Shown in pieces: positions 8,501 through 14,034 of a stretch of DNA of 38,269 bases. Origin of the DNA: Candidatus Physcousia equi (GTDB lineage Bacteria > Bacteroidota > Bacteroidia > Bacteroidales > Bacteroidaceae); assembly GCA_018065005.1 (NCBI GenBank), contig JAGHUD010000057.1:1-38269 (forward strand), in the 5' to 3' direction. Below the pieces are notes generated by a model. That model saw only the letters and a program-made list of their open reading frames with translations. It made no database searches and had not been told where the DNA came from. Positions within the stretch are counted from its first letter, which is position 1. Every line of letters begins with the position of its first letter. Both the position numbers and the translations under genes were made by a program.

Positions 8501-8692
8501 GGCTGTTGCGCCGGGCATGACAGCCACCACCACGCCCTGGCGCATTGTGAAGGCGGGGAACTCGTCTTTCGGCATCACCCAGATGCCATAAAGGCCAAAT
8601 GCCAGCAGCAGCACCACGAAGAATGCTGTGATGCGTGCGTTATTGATTGGCCATGCTATCCATTTGTTGTTTTTGAACATCGTTGCATCCAC
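5597..8692 (-). CDS. RND efflux pump, inner membrane transporter (AcrB/HAE-like)
   Basis: A protein of 1031 residues with the RND architecture: TM1 near residue 25, a large periplasmic porter loop, TM2-TM6 (about 345-490), a second TM block start (about 537), another periplasmic loop, and TM8-TM12 at the C-terminus. It is a proton-driven exporter working with the adaptor upstream and the TolC-like channel downstream. The TM4 motif is GMIVDNAIVVIDG with Asp410-Asn411 where AcrB has Asp407-Asp408, and the TM10 lysine of AcrB is Arg936 (GMVMRNEILIFEH). The first codon of the longest frame is GTG 8692; ATG 8680 (MFKNNKW) is equally plausible, and neither has a strong ribosome binding site. Drug versus other substrate is not predictable. 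Confidence 0.93.
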   Translation of the reverse strand: MDATMFKNNKWIAWPINNARITAFFVVLLLAFGLYGIWVMPKDEFPAFTMRQGVVVAVMPGATAEEIEEQVARPLERYVATYKEVDRSKTTSTSSHGMCLLMVHFNHDQNNLVPVWSKMKHGLNTFKSQLPQGVVALMVQDDFGDASALLITIESDIRSYRDLQGYSDELADRLRRVPSVSNVRQVGEQKEQITLSVDRQKLAAYGIGQAMLMTALQGEGLTTMSGGINTSEQNYNIHIAPSQHSEQEVADRIVYSGVDGKVVRVRDIAEVKREYDTSGGYIASGGRRTILLSLEMLKGNNIVQYGKDVDEVLAQFKAEYLPDDVQMRRITDQPEVVATSVNDFLRDLVISMLVIVLVMIVLFPLRSALVAALTVPLTTFIATGIMYLMGIELNIISLASLIVVLGMIVDNAIVVIDGYLENKGKGMAPREAAVESVRLYFWPMLLATLCICVIFYPLLFTMKGEARDAIELFPLTMSINLMLSLALAAGVIPVLCCFMIKKMPTKKPGKRDITDRVQSIYDKTLEWCFRWPKTTIIGSILLVVVTLSFFLLLKVRQFPFAARNQFAVEIYLPEGSGLDETKVIADSVEQVLRADPRVTGITTFMGCSSPRFHTSYAPPMAGPNFAQFIVNTTGTQASLDLLDAYAPQYSNRWPNAYVRFKQMDFLWVPTYEYRFYGNNLDSIQAAAEMLMAELRTYPELEWVHTDFDQPSPVMEVELDPVASSQLGVSRTAAELQLMMQTGKLPVGTVWERGSDDKSKTYAVPVVLKDEANDHKQMDEIENVFLTTMGGQSVALRQLARVTPVWHQQHIVHRNGERCISVLAEGKRGVFALEIENRIAKYLDTMRLPQGVRSEIGGEPEQNNILMPQVALGIGIAMLCIFFFLLFNFRKFKMAFICIAAIGLAMPGAMIGLLVANKVLGLTSLFGFITLMGMVMRNEILIFEHANEKMRQGMSAREAALDAGKRRMVPIFLTTATTAVGVIPMILAGNSFWMPTGITIFAGGIGMLVLVTTVLPVVYWKVYDGDGAKEGA

Positions 8693-8710
8693 TTTTTTTC
8701 CATTTCTTCC

Positions 8711-9757
8711 TTACAGTTTGCAGCACGAACCCTCGCTCACCTTCTGGTAGCCTGCCGTGATGACCTGCTGACCGGCTTTCAGACCAGAGCATACCTCCAT
8801 GCGGTTGCCCACCAGATTGCCCAGCGTGATGTCCTGTCGGTGCGCCTTCTTGTCGGCATCCACCACCCACACGAAGTGCTGCCCATCGGCAGCCTGCTGT
8901 ATGCAGCGCACGGGCAGGGTGTAGATCGTCGATGGTGCTTCTGCATCCGCTGCGTCGCCTGCCTTATCATCGCCCAGCGTGACGTGGCACACCATGCCGG
9001 GTAGCAGTTTTTGCTGCGGATTGCTCAAGTTGATGCGTATGTTGTAGGTGTGCGTCATGGCATCTGCCACAATGCCCTTCTCCACACTGCCTCCTGCAAG
9101 GTCGAGCCGCACTGCAGGCACCTCGATGCGGCTGGGCGTCGTGGCTGTTATCTGGGCTATCTCTGCCTCTGGCACAGACACCCGCACCTTCACATTATTT
9201 ATTTTATATATGCTGACGATCGGCTGAGAGGGAAGCACCGTGGCTCCGGCATTTGCCTGCCGGGCTCCTACGATGCCCGACATCGACGCCACGAGCCTAC
9301 AGTCTGCCAGGTTCTTCTCGGCTCCTCTGAGCGAGGCGCGCGCCTCTTCGAGCTTGCTCTGCGCCTCCACCCATTTGGCATCGGGCAGCGACCCCTTGTC
9401 GTGAAGTTGCTTGTAGCGGGCTATGGCATCCTCTGCCTGCCCCACCGTGGCTTTCATGGCGTCGAGGATGTTGCGCGACTGGGTGTCGTCCAGTTCTGCC
9501 AAGAGTTGACCCTTGCTCACCATCTGACCCTCGCTGACGAGCACACGCTTCAAGGTGCCCATGCCAGTGAAACTCATGCTCACCGATTCCTCTTCCTCGA
9601 TGGTGCCCACATAACTGCGCCCACGCGCCACAAGGCTGTTTCCTTCTCCTACGCGCTCTGTCTCCACCTTCAGGGGCTCCACCTGATAGTCTTGCTTTGA
9701 CTGGCATGAGACAAGCAGCACCATCGCCAGCAAAGCGTTTACGATTACTCTCTTCAT
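8711..9757 (-). CDS. RND periplasmic adaptor, lipoprotein (membrane fusion protein)
   Basis: 348 residues from ATG 9757. This start is preferred to a longer frame because it gives a lipoprotein signal: MKRVIVNALLAMVLLVSCQ, with lipobox LVSC and Cys18 as the lipidated residue. Downstream are the lipoyl/barrel-sandwich half-motifs (MGTLKRVLVSEGQMVSKGQLLAELDD near residue 70 and GIVGARQANAGATVLPSQPIVSI), an alpha-hairpin between them, a beta-barrel (VRVSVPEAEIAQI) and a membrane-proximal domain ending VITAGYQKVSEGSCCKL. It links pump and outer membrane channel in the periplasm. It is the first gene of the operon, 18 bases before the pump GTG codon. Its promoter at 9789-9818 overlaps the divergent region shared with the AraC-type regulator. 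Confidence 0.92.
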   Translation of the reverse strand: MKRVIVNALLAMVLLVSCQSKQDYQVEPLKVETERVGEGNSLVARGRSYVGTIEEEESVSMSFTGMGTLKRVLVSEGQMVSKGQLLAELDDTQSRNILDAMKATVGQAEDAIARYKQLHDKGSLPDAKWVEAQSKLEEARASLRGAEKNLADCRLVASMSGIVGARQANAGATVLPSQPIVSIYKINNVKVRVSVPEAEIAQITATTPSRIEVPAVRLDLAGGSVEKGIVADAMTHTYNIRINLSNPQQKLLPGMVCHVTLGDDKAGDAADAEAPSTIYTLPVRCIQQAADGQHFVWVVDADKKAHRQDITLGNLVGNRMEVCSGLKAGQQVITAGYQKVSEGSCCKL

Positions 9758-9788
9758 ATCTTTTGCTCTTTTCTTAATAATCTGGGTG

Positions 9789-9818
9789 CAAAGATAAAAC
9801 TTAAGATTGACATTCCAA
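9789..9818 (-). promoter_or_regulatory. Promoter of the RND operon
   Basis: On the minus strand TTG (9818-9816), 19 bases, then TATCTTTG (9796-9789), about 30 bases before the adaptor ATG. This is a good match to the Bacteroidetes consensus. Confidence 0.7.
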
Positions 9819-9827
9819 TACACCGGA

Positions 9828-9855
9828 TGGGAACAAACATGTTCGTTTTGGGAAC
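9828..9855. promoter_or_regulatory. 21-base-spaced direct repeat TGGGAAC, candidate AraC-type operator
   Basis: TGGGAAC occurs at 9828-9834 and at 9849-9855, exactly 21 bases apart. The pair lies just upstream of the -33 element of the RND operon. Two-turn direct repeats adjacent to the -33/-35 element are the usual binding layout of AraC-family activators, and the neighbouring divergent gene encodes one. Between them is the palindrome AACATGTT. Confidence 0.45.
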
Positions 9856-9903
9856 TTATGGCAAATCAGAACAACGGAATGAACAAAAACAACAACCTTC
9901 TTG

Positions 9904-9934
9904 TTGTGAATTCAAACAAAACAGACTATCTTTG
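9904..9934 (+). promoter_or_regulatory. Promoter of the AraC-family regulator
   Basis: TTG at 9904-9906, 20 bases, then TATCTTTG at 9927-9934; the ATG is at 9959, giving a leader of only about 20 bases. Confidence 0.65.
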
Positions 9935-9958
9935 CACCGATTTTGAACAACACTTCTC

Positions 9959-10870
9959 ATGGAAATCATCAGCATCGAATCAAGCAAAGGCGCCGAGCGA
10001 CGCCTTTCTGCCCAGCATGGCATTGCACTCACACAAAACCCAGCCGACCTGGAAGATGTGGGTGATGAGATACTGCTCAATGGGTTGTGCATCTTTTATC
10101 TCGAGAGGGGCAAAGTCCAGTTCACCATCTCTGGCAAAGAGCAGAAGATCGAGTCGGGGCAACTTGTGACCTGCAACTACCGGCAGCGCATCAGCGACTT
10201 CATGTTCAGTGCCGACATGAAATTCAGGGCTTTCTTCACGAGTGTCGACTTCCTGCTGACGCTCTCCTCGCGCATGAATCTCAGCATGAACATCTTTGGC
10301 GACATGATGCAATTCAACTTTGAGGCACTGAAGATCAGCGACGAAGAAGCGCACAACATCTGCCGCTACTACGACCTCCTCTATAGCAAACGACATGCGT
10401 CGGCCTATCAGCAGCAGAGCATCGACACACTCTGCGAGGCCTTTGGCTATGAGATGCTCGACATCATGGCACGACACGGACGCGCCTCGCACACCGGCAA
10501 CCCACTCCAGCCAAGCGGCGAATACAGCACGATGCAGCAACACATGAACCGCTTCATGCAGTTGCTCGTCCACACGAAGCCCATCGAGCACAAAGTCAAC
10601 TGGTATGCCTCGCAGCTCTGCATCACCCCCAAGTATCTCAACATCATCTGCCAGCAACTGATGCAGCAATCGCCCTCTACCATCATCGAACGCGAAATCA
10701 CACAGCGAGCGCTTCACATGTTGCGCGAAACGTCGCTCAGCATCAAGGAGATTTCGCAACAGTTAGGATTCAACAACCAAAGCCACTTCGGCACCTTCAT
10801 CCGACACACAAAGGGGGCATCTCCCTTGCAGATCAGAACGGGCAATCTGGCAAAGCATCAGCCAGACTGA
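9959..10870 (+). CDS. AraC-family transcriptional regulator
   Basis: A 303-residue DNA-binding regulator. The N-terminal 190 residues form a cupin-like sensing domain with LERGKVQFTISGKEQKIESGQLVTCNY (about residues 43-70). The C-terminal 100 residues hold two HTH motifs: INWYASQLCITPKYLNIICQQ-type helices near residue 220 (actual residues VNWYASQLCITPKYL) and the hallmark SIKEISQQLGFNNQSHFGTFIRHTKGASP near 262-290, where canonical family members read FSRxFKxxxGxSP. It is divergent from the RND operon with 201 bases between the starts, so it most likely controls that operon and possibly itself. A single perfect 17-bp palindrome of the repeat family lies 37 bases after its stop codon. Confidence 0.9.
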   Translation: MEIISIESSKGAERRLSAQHGIALTQNPADLEDVGDEILLNGLCIFYLERGKVQFTISGKEQKIESGQLVTCNYRQRISDFMFSADMKFRAFFTSVDFLLTLSSRMNLSMNIFGDMMQFNFEALKISDEEAHNICRYYDLLYSKRHASAYQQQSIDTLCEAFGYEMLDIMARHGRASHTGNPLQPSGEYSTMQQHMNRFMQLLVHTKPIEHKVNWYASQLCITPKYLNIICQQLMQQSPSTIIEREITQRALHMLRETSLSIKEISQQLGFNNQSHFGTFIRHTKGASPLQIRTGNLAKHQPD

Positions 10871-10906
10871 ACCGTTTTTCTCCCATCCGCTTTGTGTGTA
10901 TTTTCT

Positions 10907-10923
10907 GTTTCTGCAGCAGAAAC
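10907..10923. repeat. Single copy of the 17-bp palindrome GTTTCTGCAGCAGAAAC
   Basis: A perfect palindrome (GTTTCTGC-A-GCAGAAAC) centred on 10915. It is identical in its arms to the units of the 22-bp-period arrays at 13593-13697 and 34910-35014. There is no second copy 22 bases to either side. It lies 37 bases after the AraC-type gene. Confidence 0.85.
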
Positions 10924-10934
10924 CGAAAAATTGA

Positions 10935-11175
10935 CGTTGGAAGTCTCAGCTCTCAGACAGTCATTTTGGGGAAGGGCAGACGTTTTGTTGAGCAGAAGCA
11001 AGAAGGCAAGTTCCACCTTTTTGTACGCGAAAACACAACAGACGGGTATGGCAACCATTCCCCATTCTTTTGTTTCTACCCTGTCGATTATATTTCTTCA
11101 AGGGATGACAAACCAATGAGCATTGATTGGCAGATGCATCAACCCATACTTCCACAATTCCTAAATGCCGTATAA
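10935..11175 (+). pseudogene. Remnant of a DUF3427-type (helicase-associated) C-terminus
   Basis: One frame reads GKGRRFVEQKQEGKFHLFVR and, further on, SPFFCFYPVDYISSRDDKPM and SIDWQMHQPILPQFL before a stop at 11173. This closely follows the C-terminal segment of DUF3427-bearing DEAD-box helicase proteins as I remember it (GQRF...VHLFVRE...SPFTYLG...V...GSKPMxIxWxLxxPIP). Just upstream, in the next frame (10935-10975), WKSQLSDSHFGEG matches the WQSQ...G segment that normally precedes it, which implies a frameshift near 10975. No helicase core is present. It is the tail of a deleted defence- or repair-type gene. Confidence 0.45.
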
Positions 11176-11260
11176 CCTATATGTACTCATCTTATCGGTA
11201 CACCAACCTGCCCCCCTGTCCCCTTTTCCTCTGCTTCATATTATTGTTTTTTTGTTGTCA

Positions 11261-12853
11261 TCACCTCACATACTTCTCTATCTTGCAGGTGTGTGCCTTG
11301 GTCTCCTTGTCGTAGTTGATGCCAACAAGCAAGATCCCTCCTGACCCGTCAGATTCAAGGTATTCTGCCACCTTCGCAGGATAGTTCTTCTGTCTGATCT
11401 GCTCAATGGCAGCGACACAGTCCTTATTGTATTTCAGCTCAACCACCATGGCTGGTTTGTCCACGTTGCGGCGTGGGATGAAGACGAGGTCGGCAAAGCC
11501 CCTACCAGTAGCAAGCTCGCGATGGATGACGTAGTCGTTCATCGCATGGTAGTAGGCTATGGTGAGGGCGCAGGCAAGCGAGTTCTCATCATTATAGGAG
11601 AGGATGCTGGTGTTGGAGTCGTGCGTCAGTTCAATTCCACGTGCCACAGCCTCTTCGTTGCCTTCGAGGGTATCTTCCAGAAGTTTCTCCGATGCCACAA
11701 GTGCATCAGTGAGGCGTTTCCATCCAGTATCCTCAACGGCATTCGTCATCTCCATGCGCACCTCGTTGTTGGGGATGTAGCATTCGCCTTTTCCCTTGTC
11801 ATACGAAAGGTAACCAAGATGGATGAGTACTGTAAATATGTCATCCTTACTATTGATGACAGAAAGGTCATTCTGGAACCTTGTAGTGTTGACCTTGCAG
11901 CGTCCTCCGGCAAGCATCTTTATTACGTCGTCCTTCAGACCATCATAGTTCATCTGTATGTATGTCACAACATTATCGTATGTACTCGTAGCCGACCAAT
12001 AACTATTGCATTCTTCGTTTGCTATGGCACGAATTACGGAATAAGGATTGTAGATAGAGGGTTCCTTACCAATCTGATAGCCATCATACCATAACCTAAG
12101 TTCTTCAGCCGTAACTTCTCCTCCTTGAGCCAGTGTCCTCACTTCCTCTGGGGTAAAACCAAAGAATGAAGCGAGCTTGCCAGGATTCACCACAGAGTAC
12201 TCCTCAAAATTGTTGAGTGCCGACTGAGTCTTGTATTTCTTGATGGGTAAGATGCCAGTCATGTAGGCACCGGCAAAGACATCTTTTGACTTGCCTCCCT
12301 TGAACAACCTACGCAGAAGCTTCACGTACTCATCCATCACGGAAGGATCGTCGGAGAACTCACGGCAGATGGCATCCCACTCATCTATCAGCACGATGAA
12401 CTTCTCGTCTTTGTGCTGCTGTATCCTGATGAGAAACTCCATCAGGTCATCACCTTCTTCACACTTAACATCAGGATAGACTTCATTAAGCTCTTTCATG
12501 ATATTGTGTTGAATGCAATGAACAATATCTGCATCCTGCCTGTATCGAGTAATAAAATCCGTAATATCAAGACTGATGACAGGATATTGGTTCAGGTGCT
12601 TCTCAAACGTTTCTCCTTTTTGTGCAGCCAGACCATCAAACAGCGTTCTACTATCGGACGAATTGTCATAGTATGCACACAGCATGTCCACCGCCATGGA
12701 CTTTCCGAAGCGGCGCGAGCGTGTCACGCAGGTGAAACGACGCTCCGTGTCGAGCGTCTTATTGATGATTTCTATCATGCCGGTCTTGTCAACGTACGCT
12801 CCATTGAGTGCGCATCTAAAACCTTCGTTGCCTTTATTGATGTATATGCCCAT
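11261..12853 (-). CDS. AAA-ATPase-like protein with C-terminal PD-(D/E)XK nuclease domain
   Basis: A 530-residue member of the AAA-ATPase_like/PDDEXK_9 family (formerly DUF1703 types), which is expanded in Bacteroidales. The N-terminus has the family opening MGIYINKGNEGFR and YVDKTGMI, then a degenerate P-loop RSRRFGKSM (about residues 45-53), and a Walker B-like FIVLIDEWDAI. The C-terminal domain carries a PD-(D/E)XK-like site: GFAD with Asp455, then VVELKYNKD with Glu472 and Lys474. Full length for the family. The biological role of the family is not established; a mobile or defence-related role is often supposed. A similar gene lies at the right edge of the window, beyond the nitrogen block. 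Confidence 0.85.
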   Translation of the reverse strand: MGIYINKGNEGFRCALNGAYVDKTGMIEIINKTLDTERRFTCVTRSRRFGKSMAVDMLCAYYDNSSDSRTLFDGLAAQKGETFEKHLNQYPVISLDITDFITRYRQDADIVHCIQHNIMKELNEVYPDVKCEEGDDLMEFLIRIQQHKDEKFIVLIDEWDAICREFSDDPSVMDEYVKLLRRLFKGGKSKDVFAGAYMTGILPIKKYKTQSALNNFEEYSVVNPGKLASFFGFTPEEVRTLAQGGEVTAEELRLWYDGYQIGKEPSIYNPYSVIRAIANEECNSYWSATSTYDNVVTYIQMNYDGLKDDVIKMLAGGRCKVNTTRFQNDLSVINSKDDIFTVLIHLGYLSYDKGKGECYIPNNEVRMEMTNAVEDTGWKRLTDALVASEKLLEDTLEGNEEAVARGIELTHDSNTSILSYNDENSLACALTIAYYHAMNDYVIHRELATGRGFADLVFIPRRNVDKPAMVVELKYNKDCVAAIEQIRQKNYPAKVAEYLESDGSGGILLVGINYDKETKAHTCKIEKYVR

Positions 12854-13453
12854 ATAATCTTGCTGTCCTTTTGTTGCTGCTCTTCATTTCTGTGCAGTAG
12901 AATCACACGATCGCCTCTTTCAGTGTATGACCAATGGCACGTGTTTCTATTGCCGAGATGCGAACTCACTTGTTAGTCGCGAGACTCCTATGGAGCGAGT
13001 CAGAAGGATGCGAAGCACAAGGAGGAAGCGGTCTCTGTCGGCAAATTTATGAAAAAAATCGTAACAACGAGCAAAAATGCCCTTGGAATTGCCGTTTTTT
13101 AATAAAACTTGACAACAAAAGAGATAAAATTCATCATTGACATGACGAATGTACAAGAAATAATCAGAGAGACTCACTGCTTTTGACCGTCATCGTTCTG
13201 TGTGAAGAAGCAGAAGATGGGGGGGGCCATCGTCCGCCTCTGACTTAGTTGGAAGCAAGGTCTGCCTGCCTACGCCGCCCATGGGCAACCGAGAGACATC
13301 ATCCTCTCGTCCACACTCCTCCCCTTCACCTCCACTGGAAAGCCCAACCGGACCAAGGCATAAGGAATGGTGGGGCAGGCAGCATGCGAGTATGACATTT
13401 TGCGCATAATTCACATAGAATCGATTACATTTTGATTTTCTAAAACCTTCCAC

Positions 13454-13498
13454 AGCACGTCCAGCGGTCAAGAAACAACCTGCTGGACGTGCTTTTTT
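13454..13498 (+). terminator. Strong plus-strand intrinsic terminator without an obvious gene
   Basis: AGCACGTCCAGC (13454-13465) pairs perfectly with GCTGGACGTGCT (13482-13493) over 12 bp, followed by a run of T to 13498. No plus-strand gene lies within 500 bases upstream, so it may end an unrecognised transcript or be left over from a lost gene. Confidence 0.75.
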
Positions 13499-13592
13499 AT
13501 GCCGTCAACTACCATTGTCGGCACATCATTATCTGCAAGTTAGCTGACGTAAATGCTCGAATCTACCATGATTTCTTATCGAAATCCGTGTT

Positions 13593-13697
13593 TTTTCTGC
13601 TGCAGAAAACGAAAATTTCTGCTGCAGAAACTAAGAATTTCTGTAGCAGAAACCAAAAATTTCTGCATGAGAATATTTTTTCACATGCTGCAACTAT
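13593..13697. repeat. Array of five 22-bp units with central palindromes
   Basis: Palindrome centres fall at 13601, 13623, 13645, 13667 and 13689, an exact 22-bp period. Units are TTTTCTGCTGCAGAAAA, ATTTCTGCTGCAGAAAC, ATTTCTGTAGCAGAAAC, ATTTCTGCATGAGAATA and TCACATGCTGCAACTAT, separated by five bases (CGAAA, TAAGA, CAAAA, TTTTT). Degeneration increases toward the right end. The terminator hairpin at 13699 abuts the array. Confidence 0.85.
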
Positions 13698-13698
13698 A

Positions 13699-13746
13699 AA
13701 AAAATTGCCCGAAAAGTCGTTTTTACGATTTTCCGGGCAATTTTTT
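13699..13746. terminator. Bidirectional hairpin terminator
   Basis: A 22-bp stem: AAAAAATTGCCCG at the left (from 13699) pairs with CGGGCAATTTTTT at the right (ending 13746), around a TTTT loop (13721-13724), with one mismatch and one wobble. It has A-runs on the left and T-runs on the right, so it can work on both strands. It may be the end of the minus-strand carAB transcript, about 290 bases after that stop codon. Confidence 0.7.
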
Positions 13747-14034
13747 GTTACAGTTTCGTGGTATCAAAATGATACCTAAATATGCTTTTTACTTACACAT
13801 CGTGCATTCCCATCTGCTTCGTTCGCAAGCTCAGGGAGCTTTCGCTGCCTCTTTGTTCAAATCCAAGCTTTGCACGACCACTTCAGCCGCGATGCTCTTC
13901 GATAGCATCAAGCGCGCAGAAGTCACTTGTTATGGTTTTATGGCAATCTTGCGGCATCTGCCATCGTCACCAGGTGAAACGTATCGAATGGCTGCGCAGC
14001 GGAAACAGGGGAATGCTCATGCTGAGTTCGGTCG

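Larger units (their letters stand above)
10871..11260. other. Intergenic region with repeat and gene remnant
   Basis: This 390-base stretch between convergent genes holds a single 17-bp palindrome (10907-10923) and the DUF3427-like remnant (10935-11175). The rest is pyrimidine-rich sequence near 11200-11260 with no recognisable signal. Short open frames reading through the palindrome are chance products of the repeat. Confidence 0.6.
12854..14034. other. 1.2-kb gene-poor region with repeat array and two hairpins
   Basis: No gene is convincing here. It holds a possible minus-strand promoter for the preceding ATPase gene (TAAATTTG read on the minus strand at 13049-13042, with TTTG 22 bases upstream), a strong plus-strand terminator at 13454-13498, the 22-bp-period palindrome array at 13593-13697, and a terminator hairpin at 13699-13746. 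From 13750 to 14034 nothing is recognisable. A 17-codon frame at 13049-13102 (MKKIVTTSKNALG) recalls the start of RidA proteins but stops at once. Confidence 0.6.

Noticed and set aside
10892..11119. Small hypothetical proteins reading across the palindromes (also 13489-13779 and 34859-35146)
   Set aside because: Their common SAAET/LLQK wording is the translation of the 22-bp repeat in different frames. There is no ribosome binding site, and the frames cross terminators.
13049..13102. RidA-type protein start (MKKIVTTSKNALG)
   Set aside because: Only about 13 residues resemble RidA and the frame stops after 17 codons. It also overlaps a possible minus-strand promoter, so chance is a sufficient explanation.
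13190..13471. Minus-strand 93-codon frame, or RNase P RNA or tmRNA, in the GC-richer patch
   Set aside because: The peptide has no recognisable pattern, and the conserved landmark sequences of RNase P RNA and tmRNA were looked for on both strands and not seen.
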